64,000 nt of DNA from Centipeda noxia ATCC 43541 (GCF_000160555.1 NZ_GG749279.1:408778-472777); one strand, 5' to 3'. Positions 36,780 through 45,573 are shown, numbered from the stretch's first letter. Program-made: numbers and translations. Notes: a model not told the origin generated them from the sequence alone.

Positions 36780-37223
36780 TTATTTTAAAAGTGAGCGAAT
36801 GATTTCGTTGACGAGCTTTCCATCCGCACGCCCTTTTATGCGAGGCATAAGAACCCTCATGACCTTTCTCATATCCTTTGCAGTTGCTGCGCCAACCTCG
36901 GCAACTGCCTTCTCTGCAATCTGCTTTACCTCGTCCGGACTGAGCGGGGCAGGCAAATAGGGCGTCAGGATATCGATCTCCGCTTTTGTCTTTTCAACAA
37001 GATCGGCACGCTTTCCACGCTCAAATTCCTCAATAGAGTCACGACGCATTTTCACTTCCTTCGCAATAACATTGATGATCTCATCATCGTTCAATGTCTT
37101 CTTTCCGTCAATTTCTGCCTGACGTACGGCACCGCGAACAAGGCGAATTACGGAGAGGCGCGCCTTCTCCCCTTGCTTCATAGCAGCCTTCATATCAGCA
37201 GTGAGCAGCTCCATCAATGACAT
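36780..37223 (-). CDS. GatB/YqeY domain protein
   Basis: A 147-residue YqeY-like protein, homologous to the tail domain of GatB that contacts tRNA. Typical are the N-terminal MKQGEKARLSVIRL and the C-terminal KDMRKVMRVLMPRIKGRADG. Exact function is unknown. It lies downstream of rpsU, a common pairing. Confidence 0.93.
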   Translation of the reverse strand: MSLMELLTADMKAAMKQGEKARLSVIRLVRGAVRQAEIDGKKTLNDDEIINVIAKEVKMRRDSIEEFERGKRADLVEKTKAEIDILTPYLPAPLSPDEVKQIAEKAVAEVGAATAKDMRKVMRVLMPRIKGRADGKLVNEIIRSLLK

Positions 37224-37251
37224 TATATTTCATCCTTTCCCAGTAATTACC

Positions 37252-37290
37252 GAAAAGAAAGGCATCCGCGGCACAGCGTCCACGGATGCC
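37252..37290 (-). terminator. Terminator after rpsU
   Basis: A 10-bp stem (37261-37270 with 37281-37290, one G-U pair) and a tttctttt tail on the minus strand. Some readthrough into yqeY is expected because that gene has no clear promoter. Confidence 0.85.
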
Positions 37291-37298
37291 TTTTGCAA

Positions 37299-37481
37299 TC
37301 AGCCTCTGTATTTGCGTTTACGCGCTGCCTCAGACTTCTTTTTGCGGCGAACGCTCGGTTTCTCGTAATGTTCACGTTTGCGAACCTCGGCAAGAGTGCC
37401 GGCTTTCTGTGACATACGCTTAAAGCGGCGGAGAGCACTGTCGATCGACTCATTCTTGCCGACCTTGATTTCATTTGCCAT
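37299..37481 (-). CDS. rpsU: 30S ribosomal protein S21
   Basis: A small basic ribosomal protein near the platform of the 30S subunit. The 60-residue sequence has [13 protein letters not shown] and ends in a Lys/Arg-rich tail ([16 protein letters not shown]). The ATG at 37481 is preceded by GGAGGGAGG. The overlapping longer frame in another register is not coding. Confidence 0.97.
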   Translation of the reverse strand: MANEIKVGKNESIDSALRRFKRMSQKAGTLAEVRKREHYEKPSVRRKKKSEAARKRKYRG

Positions 37482-37537
37482 GCATTTCCCTCCCTCCACA
37501 CGCGGAGTAGTATTATGTCAATAAATGACACGAACAT

Positions 37538-37567
37538 ATTATACTCTATTGAGATAATCTGTGTCAA
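37538..37567 (-). promoter_or_regulatory. Promoter of rpsU
   Basis: On the minus strand: TTGACA (37567-37562), an 18-base spacer and TATAAT (37543-37538). Confidence 0.78.
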
Positions 37568-37708
37568 TCATTGAATATAATTTTCATAAAATGCTCATTC
37601 AATCAGTAATGCTATTATATGAGTGATATATAACCATTGAATAAATGAACAGATTTAAGTATATAGTATTGTTCAATAGATAATATTTATATTTTCTTCC
37701 TGATTGTA

Positions 37709-37737
37709 TTGACATTCTATCTCAGTTTGCGTTATAG
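37709..37737 (+). promoter_or_regulatory. Promoter of the ZnuA-type lipoprotein gene
   Basis: TTGACA at 37709-37714, a 17-base spacer and TTATAG at 37732-37737. Confidence 0.72.
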
Positions 37738-37798
37738 TTCTTTTGCGAGATTTAACCCAATCTACCAAATGTTCAAAGTTTAAGGAGATCTATTACCC

Positions 37799-38716
37799 AT
37801 GCGCAGCGCAGCAAAAATTCTATCACTCCTGCTCCTGGTTCTCTCCCTTGCCCTTGTCGGGTGCGGCTCCGGAACCAAGACAGCGGATCAGCCGGCGGAT
37901 AAGAAGGCAGCAGAGCCGTTCCGTATTGTCACCTCGTTTTATCCGATGTATGTTGCAGCGATCAATATCACCGACGGAATCGACGGTGTTGAGGTCCACA
38001 ACATGACAAAACCGCAGACCGGCTGTCTCCATGACTACCAGCTCATGACCGAGGATATGAAGACCCTCGAAAATGCCGATGCCTTCATCATCAACGGTGC
38101 AGGCATGGAGGACTTCATGGACAAGGTAACCGAGCAACAGAAGAAGCTGAAGGTCATCGATGCCTCACGCGGCATTGAGCTCATCCATGATGAGGAGGGC
38201 GACAACCCGCACGTCTGGCTCAGCGTCACGGATGCCATCCAGCAGGTGCGCAACATTGCAGATCAGCTCAAGGAAGCAGACCCTGCCCACGCAGATGCCT
38301 ACGAAAAGAACGCGGCGGCATACATTGAGAAGCTCACGGCACTCAAGACGGAGATGCATGCGGCTCTCGACAACGTTCCGCACAAGGATATCGTAACATT
38401 CCATGAGGCATTCCCCTACTTCGCAAAGGAGTTCAATTTCAACATCATCGGTGTCATCGAGCGCGAGCCCGGCACGGAGCCGACGCCGACGGAGCTCCAG
38501 GAGACGATCGAACAGGTCAATGCGCTCCCCTCGAAGGTTCTCTTCACAGAGCCGCAGTACTCCCCTGCCGCAGCCGAAACCATTGCGCGCGAGACAGGCG
38601 CAAAGATCTACACGCTTGACCCCGTTGTCACCGGCGAGGCAACACCCGCTGCAAAGACGGCATATCTCGACACCATGCGCAAGAACATGGAGACGCTGAA
38701 GAAGGCGCTTCAGTAA
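37799..38716 (+). CDS. Metal-binding lipoprotein, ZnuA/TroA family (orphan)
   Basis: A cluster-9 solute-binding protein for zinc or manganese transport. It has a lipoprotein signal with lipobox LVGC (Cys22). Likely metal ligands are the His in CLHDYQL, the His in NPHVWLS, the His in TFHEAFPYF and the acidic residue in YTLDPV. The His-rich loop of zinc-specific ZnuA is missing. An AAGGAG site precedes the ATG. No matching permease or ATPase is adjacent; the neighbouring convergent ABC operon belongs to a different family. The metal is therefore undetermined. Confidence 0.88.
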   Translation: MRSAAKILSLLLLVLSLALVGCGSGTKTADQPADKKAAEPFRIVTSFYPMYVAAINITDGIDGVEVHNMTKPQTGCLHDYQLMTEDMKTLENADAFIINGAGMEDFMDKVTEQQKKLKVIDASRGIELIHDEEGDNPHVWLSVTDAIQQVRNIADQLKEADPAHADAYEKNAAAYIEKLTALKTEMHAALDNVPHKDIVTFHEAFPYFAKEFNFNIIGVIEREPGTEPTPTELQETIEQVNALPSKVLFTEPQYSPAAAETIARETGAKIYTLDPVVTGEATPAAKTAYLDTMRKNMETLKKALQ

Positions 38717-38740
38717 GCAGTACAAATCACCGCATCAAAA

Positions 38741-38767
38741 AACCCGGCGAGTTTTCGCCGGGTTTTT
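38741..38767. terminator. Bidirectional terminator
   Basis: A perfect 10-bp stem (38741-38750 with 38755-38764) and GTTT loop, with T-tracts on both strands. It separates the convergent lipoprotein gene and ABC operon. Confidence 0.93.
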
Positions 38768-38776
38768 CATTTGGAA

Positions 38777-39625
38777 TTATCCTGCGTTTGTGACCTGATC
38801 CGGCATCTCCATCTCCGGGACTTCGATGCGCGGGGCCTTGCCCTTCGGCAGAAGGGTGAACACGGACTTCAGAAGCTTTTGCGTGTACGGATGCTTCGCC
38901 TGTGCGAGATCTTTCCCGTCCAGCTCCTCCACAACCTTGCCGAAGTACATGACGACGACGCGGGTGCAAAGACGTGAGACAAGCGCAAGATCGTGGCAGA
39001 TAAAGAGAATCGTCAGATTCCGCTCGCGTTGGATGCGGACAAGCAGCTCCACGATTGTTTCCTGTACGGAAACATCGAGTGCACTCGTTGCCTCATCGCA
39101 GACCAGAATCTCAGGCTCGAGCGCAAGCGCACGCGCGATCCCTACGCGCTGACGCTGTCCGCCGCTCATGTTTGCGGGGTAACGTTCAGCGAACTCCTCG
39201 GGCAGATCAACGAGACGCAGCAGCTCTGCAGCCTTGTCCCGCGCACTTCCTTCGAGAAGGCCAAAGTTCCGAAGCGGTTCGCAGATGATGTCCTTGATCT
39301 TCATCTTCGGATTGAACGAGGTCGTCGGGTCCTGAAACACCATCTGGATGTTGCGCCGCATATTGCGCGCATCCTCGCCCTTGAGCCCGGTGATCTCCTG
39401 GTCTTTAAAGAAGATCTGCCCCTCCGAAGGCGGATGCAGCTGCATCAATGTGCGCACCAGTGTACTCTTTCCGCAGCCGCTCTCACCGACAATGCCGAGA
39501 ATATCTCCCCGATAGACGGGGAAAGTCACGTCATCGCATGCCGTGAGCACCTTGCCGCCCTCCAGAGGAAAGCGCTTCGTCAGGTGTTCGATGCGCAGAA
39601 TTGTCTCACGCGCCGATGCTGTCAT
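38777..39625 (-). CDS. Peptide/nickel-type ABC transporter ATP-binding protein (OppF/NikE-like)
   Basis: The second ATPase of the importer. It has Walker A GESGCGKST, the ABC signature MSGGQRQR and Walker B LVCDEATSALD, plus the C-terminal extension of the Opp/Dpp class (MYFGKVVEELDG onward). The ATG at 39625 follows GGGGAG; the frame upstream to 39694 overlaps the partner ATPase and lacks homology. It is the last gene of the five-gene operon. Confidence 0.92.
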   Translation of the reverse strand: MTASARETILRIEHLTKRFPLEGGKVLTACDDVTFPVYRGDILGIVGESGCGKSTLVRTLMQLHPPSEGQIFFKDQEITGLKGEDARNMRRNIQMVFQDPTTSFNPKMKIKDIICEPLRNFGLLEGSARDKAAELLRLVDLPEEFAERYPANMSGGQRQRVGIARALALEPEILVCDEATSALDVSVQETIVELLVRIQRERNLTILFICHDLALVSRLCTRVVVMYFGKVVEELDGKDLAQAKHPYTQKLLKSVFTLLPKGKAPRIEVPEMEMPDQVTNAG

Positions 39626-40403
39626 AACGCTCCCCTCCAATCTGCGGCACTGCACGCAGAAGTTCTTTTGTGTAGTCCTTCTGTGCGTGCTCAATCACCT
39701 CTTCGGCAGTGCCGTGCTCAACGACACTGCCGTTCTGCATGACCATGATCTGATCCGACATATAGGCGGCAACGCCGAGATTGTGTGTCACAAGAACGAT
39801 CGACGTGCCGTCTTTCTGACAAATATCCATCATCTCGTTGACGACCTGTGCCTGTGTGGTCACATCCAGTGCAGATGTCGGCTCATCGGCGAGCAGCAGG
39901 GCCGGCTTGAAGAACATCGCCATGGCGACGCCGACACGCTGACGCATGCCGCCTGATAGTTCAAACGGATGGCACTTCATGACATTGGCAGGATTGGAGA
40001 GGTGCATGCGCGCCAGCATATCCTGAGCCTGCGCAGCAGCCTCCTTCGCCCCCATATCATCATGTGTCTGAATGTACTCAACAAACTGCTCGCCGATGGT
40101 CCGAATCGGATCCATCATGCTGCCGCTGTCCTGGAAGATCATCGCGGCGGTCTTGCCGCTCACGTGACGCCAGTCCTCTGCGGAGCACTTCGTCATGTCC
40201 TTCCCGTCATAGAGGATCTCACCAGCCGTTACCCTGCCGACATGCGGCAGGCAGCCGAGCATCGCCCGAATGACGGTAGTCTTTCCGCTGCCGCTTTCGC
40301 CGACAATGGTCAGCACTTCCCCGTCCTTGAGAGTGAAGTCCACACCGTGCACCATTTCCGTGCCTTCGTATGCGATTTTGAGCCCTCGCACCTCAATTAA
40401 CAT
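39606..40403 (-). CDS. Peptide/nickel-type ABC transporter ATP-binding protein (OppD/NikD-like)
   Basis: The first ATPase of the importer, with Walker A GESGSGKTT, signature LSGGMRQR and Walker B LLADEPTSALD. At 265 residues it is short for OppD and close to NikD, which fits a metal transporter, though length alone is weak evidence. It overlaps the next gene by 20 bases. Confidence 0.92.
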   Translation of the reverse strand: MLIEVRGLKIAYEGTEMVHGVDFTLKDGEVLTIVGESGSGKTTVIRAMLGCLPHVGRVTAGEILYDGKDMTKCSAEDWRHVSGKTAAMIFQDSGSMMDPIRTIGEQFVEYIQTHDDMGAKEAAAQAQDMLARMHLSNPANVMKCHPFELSGGMRQRVGVAMAMFFKPALLLADEPTSALDVTTQAQVVNEMMDICQKDGTSIVLVTHNLGVAAYMSDQIMVMQNGSVVEHGTAEEVIEHAQKDYTKELLRAVPQIGGERYDSIGA

Positions 40404-40421
40404 TCGGGCTTCTCCTCCTTA

Positions 40422-41987
40422 TTAGTTCGCAGGCTTAATTGCGCTTGTGACCCAGTAGTAATCTGCCGGATGCATGATTGCACCCGTAATCCTCGTCGAA
40501 CTGACAATGTTCGTCTCAGGGTAGCCGAGGAACAGTGCCGCACCGTCATTGAGCAGGATCTGCTGCATCTCGATCATCAGCTGACGGCGCTTTGCCGGGT
40601 CAAATTCAACGGCAAGAGCCGCACACAGCGCATCATACGAGGGGTTGCTGTACCCGGAACCGTTCTGAGGGTTGTCCCCATTCACATTCGTGCGCCAGTA
40701 CCAGTTGAGGTAGATCTCGGGGTCACCCGTGTTGGCTGTTGTAATGTTCGAGATCAGCAGGTCATATTCACCGCTGATGCCAATCTTGTCGAGCAGGTTG
40801 TAGTCAACTGGCTTGATTTTGACATCGATGCCGACCTTCTTCGCATCTGCCTGAACTGCCTCTGCATAGATCGGCAGCTCAGCACGGCTGTTGTAGATAA
40901 CAAAGTCAACGGAAAGCGGTTTGCCGTCCTTGTCGCGAATGCCGTCGCCGTCCGTATCCTTCCAGCCCGCCTCATCGAGGAGCTGGTTTGCACGGTCGAC
41001 ATTGTACGCATTCGGATCAGTCAGCTGATCGAAACCATAATCAAGAGAGGGCGGAACCGGCGCCTTGCCTGGGATAAAGGTCCCCTTGAGGATAACCTCA
41101 TTGTACGCCTTGCGGTCCGTCATCGAGATGAATGCAGCGCGTACCTTCGGATCGCCGAGAATGCCTTTGTTGTTGATACGGGCGAGAACTGTACGGAGAG
41201 ACGAAATACGGTCAATATGGAACTTCGACGTGTCATTGAAGAGCCCAATGTCGCCGGCAGCGATGTTGACCGCCATATCGACCTCACCCGACTGCAGCGC
41301 CATCGCGCGTGTATTCGGGTCGTCGATGGACGGAATCTCAACGGTTTCATACGGTACTTCCCCATCCCAATAGTACGGGTTCTTCTTCATGACGGCCTTT
41401 TCCTTCACGAAGGATTCGCATACATAGGGACCTGTGCAGATGGGACCCTGCTTTGCAAAGTCGCGCTCCCCTTCGCTCGATACATCCACGATGAGGAAGA
41501 GAGGATCTGCAAGGAAGCCCGGCATACTTGGCGACGGCTTTTCCGTCTTGATTGTGAGTGTCTGGCCGTCCGCCTTCATCTCCGTGTACTTGAAGAAGGT
41601 CTCCGCGCGCTTGTTCTTCGCAAAGGAGCGCTCGATCGATGCCTTGACCGCCTCCGCCGTCAGTGGTTTGCCGTTTGAAAACTTAACGTTGTCACGAATC
41701 TTGAACGTCCATGTCAGCTTATCGTCGCCGATCTTCCAGCTCTCGGCAAGCCACGGTGTCGCGTTCATTTTCTCATCGAACTTGACAAGCGTCTCGCCCA
41801 TGCCGTAGCGCATGACGACCCAGCTGAAATAGTTCTCGGTCGGCTCAAGCGTATCCGCAAAGTTCGTGACGCCAACCTTCAGCGTCGTCTTGTCGCCTGC
41901 GGACTGTCCGCCGCCGCAGCCCGCCAGGAGCGCCGCTGCCATACAGCATGTCAGCAGTGCCGCAAGCCATCTTTTTTTCTTTCCCAT
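40422..41987 (-). CDS. Solute-binding lipoprotein of family 5 (peptide/nickel type)
   Basis: The extracytoplasmic binding protein of the importer. It has a lipobox LLAGC (Cys24), the family 5 segments WTFKIRDNVKFSNGKPLTAE and TGPYVCESF, and a C-terminal lobe. An Asp-rich insertion DTDGDGIRDKDG near residue 330 resembles a calcium-binding loop and is found in several family 5 proteins. Family members bind peptides, nickel, metal-opine complexes or haem. The cobalamin riboswitch upstream suggests cobalt, nickel or a corrinoid-related ligand; this is inference. Confidence 0.9.
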   Translation of the reverse strand: MGKKKRWLAALLTCCMAAALLAGCGGGQSAGDKTTLKVGVTNFADTLEPTENYFSWVVMRYGMGETLVKFDEKMNATPWLAESWKIGDDKLTWTFKIRDNVKFSNGKPLTAEAVKASIERSFAKNKRAETFFKYTEMKADGQTLTIKTEKPSPSMPGFLADPLFLIVDVSSEGERDFAKQGPICTGPYVCESFVKEKAVMKKNPYYWDGEVPYETVEIPSIDDPNTRAMALQSGEVDMAVNIAAGDIGLFNDTSKFHIDRISSLRTVLARINNKGILGDPKVRAAFISMTDRKAYNEVILKGTFIPGKAPVPPSLDYGFDQLTDPNAYNVDRANQLLDEAGWKDTDGDGIRDKDGKPLSVDFVIYNSRAELPIYAEAVQADAKKVGIDVKIKPVDYNLLDKIGISGEYDLLISNITTANTGDPEIYLNWYWRTNVNGDNPQNGSGYSNPSYDALCAALAVEFDPAKRRQLMIEMQQILLNDGAALFLGYPETNIVSSTRITGAIMHPADYYWVTSAIKPAN

Positions 41988-41998
41988 TTGTTCCTCCT

Positions 41999-42811
41999 TT
42001 AATTTGCCTTGCGCGGGTCCATAATATCCCGCAGACTATCTCCCCATAGATTAAAGATTGCAACTACAGAAGCAATTGCAAGTCCCGGGAAAATCATAAG
42101 CCAGGGTGCCGTCTGAATCAGCTGACGGCCCTCATTCAGCATGAGGCCCCATTCCGGCGTCGGCGGCTGTGCGCCGAATCCGAGGAAGGAAAGCCCTGCA
42201 AGCTCCATCATGAGCGCCCCAATATCAAGCGCTGCCGTCACAATGATGATCGGTATGATATTCGGCAGGATATGCCGGCGAATCATCGCAATCGGACGTG
42301 TTCCGCTCGTGATCGCTGCAGATAGATAGTCCTGCTGCTTTACCTTGAGGGTCAGACTGCGCGCCAGACGAGCATACTTTGTCCACCCCACAATAACAAC
42401 GGCGAGAACCGCATTGACGGCGCTGCCGCCGAGCACACCAGCAATCGCAATCGCAAGCACAATGCCCGGGAATGCAAGGAACACATCGGTCAGACGCATG
42501 ATGGCGTTGTCCACCTTGCCGCCGATATAGGCGGAGATCACACCAATCAATGTGCCAAGCCCCGACGAGATAATCACAACAATAAGCGTCATCGTAATCG
42601 AGATGCGTGCACCATAGAGAATCCGTGTGAAGATATCGCGTCCAAGCTTGTCTGTGCCAAAGTAATGTTCAGCGGACGGCGGCAGGAGTGAGTTCTGAAT
42701 CTGAGATTCATACGGATCATACGACGAGATCAGCGGCGCACAGATGGCGACAAGCACAATCAGGAGAATGATGCCTGTATAGATACGAAACAGCAGCTGG
42801 TCCCGTGTCAT
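41999..42811 (-). CDS. Peptide/nickel-type ABC transporter permease (DppC/NikC-like)
   Basis: The second permease, 270 residues, with several membrane helices and the N-terminal signature HYFGTDKLGRDIFTRILYG typical of the DppC class. The EAA loop region TSGTRPIAMIRRHILPN is visible. Its ATG overlaps the stop of the first permease by four bases. Confidence 0.92.
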   Translation of the reverse strand: MTRDQLLFRIYTGIILLIVLVAICAPLISSYDPYESQIQNSLLPPSAEHYFGTDKLGRDIFTRILYGARISITMTLIVVIISSGLGTLIGVISAYIGGKVDNAIMRLTDVFLAFPGIVLAIAIAGVLGGSAVNAVLAVVIVGWTKYARLARSLTLKVKQQDYLSAAITSGTRPIAMIRRHILPNIIPIIIVTAALDIGALMMELAGLSFLGFGAQPPTPEWGLMLNEGRQLIQTAPWLMIFPGLAIASVVAIFNLWGDSLRDIMDPRKAN

Positions 42812-43752
42812 GCCTTCGCCCCCTTCCGCAGTCTCGGATCAAGATAGGTATAGGATATATCAACAATCAGATTCACAATCATATAGAGCGTTGCAATCCA
42901 AAGGACAAACCCCTGCAGGAGCGGATAGTCGCGCATCTCAATCGCGCGCACAGCAACTCGTCCGATGCCCGGCCACGAGAATACAATCTCGATGACGGCA
43001 ACGCCGCCGAGCAGCCAGCCGATGGCAAGACCGAGCAGTGTGATGAGCGGCAGAAATGCATTCGGCAGAACGTGCCGCCAGAGGATGCGCTGCATCGACA
43101 TGCCGCGCGCCTTCAACCCCGTCACATAGTCCTGTCCGAGTTCCTCAAGCACCGCCGTGCGCACCTGCCGCGTATATTTCGATGAGAGCAGAATGGCGAG
43201 CGTAAAGGCAGGAAGAATCAGACGGTCCAGGCTGACCTCGCCGCCCGCAATCGGGAACAACCCCAGCTTCAGACCAAAGACATAGAGCAGAATGAGTCCC
43301 ACCCAGAAACTCGGCATTGAAACACCAAGAAAGGTGAAGACGCGGATGACCTGATCGGGCCAGCGATTGCGGTAGAGTGCCGATACAACGCCTGCCGGAA
43401 TGGAAATCAGCAGCATCATAATAACTGCTGTTCCTGCCAAGAGCAGCGTCCCCGGCAGGTTCTGCAGGAGTTTATCCTGCACCGGCATCTTCGCCGAGTA
43501 GGAACGCCCCATATCCCCATGTACCACGCCATTCAGCCAGCTGAGATACTGTTCGTGAAAGGGGCGATCCAGCCCCAGCTCATGACGTGTCCGCACAATC
43601 GTTTCCTGGGAAACAATTGTGTCACCTGTCTCCAGGATCGCATCCACAGGATCCCCCGGCGCAATGAATGTCAAGCTGAAGGTCAGAAAACTGACGCCCA
43701 GCAGGGTAATGACCATTTGCGCCAGGCGCATTAGGATTGCTTTCGCACTCAA
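42808..43752 (-). CDS. Peptide/nickel-type ABC transporter permease (DppB/NikB-like)
   Basis: The first permease and first gene of the operon, 314 residues. It has the N-terminal helix, TFIAPGDPVDAIL, and the EAA-like TGLKARGMSMQRILWRHVLPN loop. The start is a TTG with AAGGAG eight bases upstream. The mRNA leader contains a cobalamin riboswitch and a hairpin before this start. Confidence 0.92.
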   Translation of the reverse strand: MSAKAILMRLAQMVITLLGVSFLTFSLTFIAPGDPVDAILETGDTIVSQETIVRTRHELGLDRPFHEQYLSWLNGVVHGDMGRSYSAKMPVQDKLLQNLPGTLLLAGTAVIMMLLISIPAGVVSALYRNRWPDQVIRVFTFLGVSMPSFWVGLILLYVFGLKLGLFPIAGGEVSLDRLILPAFTLAILLSSKYTRQVRTAVLEELGQDYVTGLKARGMSMQRILWRHVLPNAFLPLITLLGLAIGWLLGGVAVIEIVFSWPGIGRVAVRAIEMRDYPLLQGFVLWIATLYMIVNLIVDISYTYLDPRLRKGAKA

Positions 43753-43783
43753 CTCCCCAACTCCTTTTTTGATAATTGCATAC

Positions 43784-43813
43784 TAAAACCGCTTATCTCA
43801 TAAGAGAAAGCGG
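43784..43813 (-). terminator. Hairpin downstream of the cobalamin riboswitch
   Basis: CCGCTT/AAGCGG (43789-43794 with 43808-43813) plus TCTC/GAGA (43796-43799 with 43804-43807), with one bulged base and a ttttagt tail on the minus strand. It is likely the expression platform, though the U tract is modest. Confidence 0.6.
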
Positions 43814-43889
43814 CACAAACAATCTGCAATAATATGTTCCTAGGCAAGGCATATCACTGTCTTATTCATCTCCCCATCTCTCGTGAGTC

Positions 43890-44090
43890 CAGCAATGAAT
43901 CCTATTGCGAGCAGGCTTTCCGGCTCATAGATCAGCGCGTTCCTCCGCCTTCCCGGTTTACACCAGTGACTTTACGGGCACAGGCTCTGCGCCTGTGGAA
44001 GAACACTCCCTATTTACGGCTGCGGGACAGCACGGGCATCACACCCGTTTTCCTCTCATCGCACGGCAAATCTCCGCATAATACGTCGAT
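43890..44090 (-). ncRNA. Cobalamin (B12) riboswitch
   Basis: On the minus strand the conserved cobalamin elements occur in order: GAGGAAAAC followed by a GGGTGTGATGCCC stem, the GCTGTCCCGCAGCCGTAA core (44031-44014), AAGTCACTGG, CCGGGAAGGCGG and the B12-box-like GAGCCGGAAAGCCTGCTCG. Adenosylcobalamin binding normally reduces expression downstream. Boundaries are approximate. The controlled genes are a peptide/nickel-type ABC importer. Confidence 0.85.
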
Positions 44091-44140
44091 TACCGACACT
44101 CGCAACGTACTCTATGCAATTTTAATAGAATGTTAGTCGT

Positions 44141-44169
44141 AGTATATCTGTATCGGACATCCTTGTCAA
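44141..44169 (-). promoter_or_regulatory. Promoter of the riboswitch-controlled ABC operon
   Basis: On the minus strand: TTGACA (44169-44164), a 17-base spacer and TATACT (44146-44141), about 50 bases before the riboswitch. Confidence 0.78.
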
Positions 44170-44235
44170 GATATTCATTTCAGATTATTCTTCATTTATC
44201 AGACATAAGTCCCGTTTTCTTAAAGTTATTCTTTG

Positions 44236-45573
44236 TTAATATTGTCCCACCCCATTATACGAATACTTTTTTTGATAAGCAGAACACAAGAGTATTGTTG
44301 CACAAACAGCTCTTATCATCTGATCAAGAGCAAGGGAAAGCCATGCTCCTTCAAGTCCCATATGTAGTTTATAGAGAAACAGATAGGTGATGATAGGACG
44401 CAATACAGTAATGCTGATAAAGGAGTACACAGCGACTTGTATTGTCCTGCCGCTGGCACGCAAAATCCCCGCACAAACCATCTGGTGTGCTTCAGGAAAG
44501 CTCACTATTGCTACATAGGCAATAATAAGGCTGCCGAGTGGAATCAGTGCGGCATTGTGTGTGTAAATGGAGAAAATCTCCGTGCGTAATACAAAGGTTG
44601 CCAGGAACACCACTGTAGAAAAAAGCAAACTCCATCGTATGCCTGTCCATAGGTAGCGCCGCCATATATCGCGTTTCTCGTCATCTCGATTATGACCGGC
44701 AAGTACTGTGCTTGCCTTGCCGAGTCCGGCGCTGAAACTGTAGTAGAAATCGCAGAAATTCATGGCAATCGCATGTATAGCATAAGGAATCGTTCCAAGT
44801 TCCGCAACCATGCGCGTATAAACGACCATACCGATGCGCTCAAAGCCCTGCTCACTGAAGATGCCGCCAAACACACCAAAAAACTCGCGCAGATATGTCC
44901 GCGTCATGCGATAGCTGCCCTGCCGGAAGATGCCCCATGAGAGCAGGACACGCACACTCATGACAAACGACCAAACAGCGCCTCCTACTGTGCCGAGTGC
45001 AGCACCAAGAACGCCAAGCGCCGGAAAGGGACCAAGTCCGAAGATGAAGAGTGCGTTCAAGATGACATTGACAATATTACCTTGTATGTTGATCGAGAGT
45101 ACGCTCATGGACTCCGCGCGACCGAACATCACCGCCTGCATGAGTGTTGTGACCGATGTGATAAAAACAGCCGGCAGGGTCCAAGTACCATAAATCATAG
45201 CATCCGGAAGATAATCCCACTGCGCACCCATCCAGAGGAGAATATCATTAAGAAAAACAAAAAAGAAAATATGCGCAACTCCGAGAACGATACCGACCAG
45301 AACTATTGTTTTTTTGAGGATATCCCCATACGTATCATGTCGATCCTGCCCGAATCGCTCTGCAATCAGAATGGTCACGGCTGCTGCCACCGAACGTGCT
45401 ATCGTCAGGAGGATCATGCGGGGCTGCGTAAAAATACTGACGGCTGCAATTGCGCCTGTTCCAAGCGTGCCAACCATGATAATGTCGGCATTGCTCAAAA
45501 AAATCATAAGGACGCCCTCAAGCGCTGCGGGCAGTCCAATTCTAAGATAAGTTCTATCATAGGAGGTCAGCAA
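44236..45573 (-). CDS. MATE family efflux transporter
   Basis: A multidrug/toxin extrusion protein of about 445 residues with roughly twelve membrane segments. Segments include IGLPAALEGVLMIFLSNADIIMVGTLG and, in the second half, AIHAIAMNFCDFYYSFSAGLG. The substrate is unknown. The start is uncertain: GGGGAG lies eight bases before a TTG at 45573, while an ATG at 45603 and a TTG at 45615 have no good ribosome binding site. It is transcribed divergently from the HAD gene. Confidence 0.88.
   Translation of the reverse strand: MLTSYDRTYLRIGLPAALEGVLMIFLSNADIIMVGTLGTGAIAAVSIFTQPRMILLTIARSVAAAVTILIAERFGQDRHDTYGDILKKTIVLVGIVLGVAHIFFFVFLNDILLWMGAQWDYLPDAMIYGTWTLPAVFITSVTTLMQAVMFGRAESMSVLSINIQGNIVNVILNALFIFGLGPFPALGVLGAALGTVGGAVWSFVMSVRVLLSWGIFRQGSYRMTRTYLREFFGVFGGIFSEQGFERIGMVVYTRMVAELGTIPYAIHAIAMNFCDFYYSFSAGLGKASTVLAGHNRDDEKRDIWRRYLWTGIRWSLLFSTVVFLATFVLRTEIFSIYTHNAALIPLGSLIIAYVAIVSFPEAHQMVCAGILRASGRTIQVAVYSFISITVLRPIITYLFLYKLHMGLEGAWLSLALDQMIRAVCATILLCSAYQKKYSYNGVGQY

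Larger units (their letters stand above)
37482..37798. other. AT-rich divergent regulatory interval between rpsU and the metal-binding lipoprotein gene
   Basis: About 317 bases with no gene. It contains the rpsU promoter (minus), the lipoprotein promoter (plus) and four copies of the heptamer ATTGAAT or its complement at 37570-37576, 37597-37603, 37636-37642 and, as GTTCAAT, 37671-37677. They alternate in orientation and may be regulator-binding sites. Confidence 0.55.
43753..44235. other. Leader region of the ABC operon and gap to the MATE gene
   Basis: About 480 bases without a gene. In minus-strand order it holds a promoter (44169-44141), a cobalamin riboswitch (about 44090-43890) and a hairpin (43813-43789) before the first permease gene. 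Bases 44170-44235 show nothing clear; any terminator of the MATE gene was not recognised. Confidence 0.75.

Noticed and set aside
37247..37567. A 106-codon frame overlapping rpsU
   Set aside because: It crosses the rpsU promoter, gene and terminator in another register; rpsU is unambiguous.
40470..41678. A 402-codon plus-strand frame opposite the importer binding protein
   Set aside because: It is fully antisense to a clear family 5 binding protein, lacks a ribosome binding site and shows no family features. Similar long antisense shadows occur at 19290-20198, 23285-24604 and 55253-56521.
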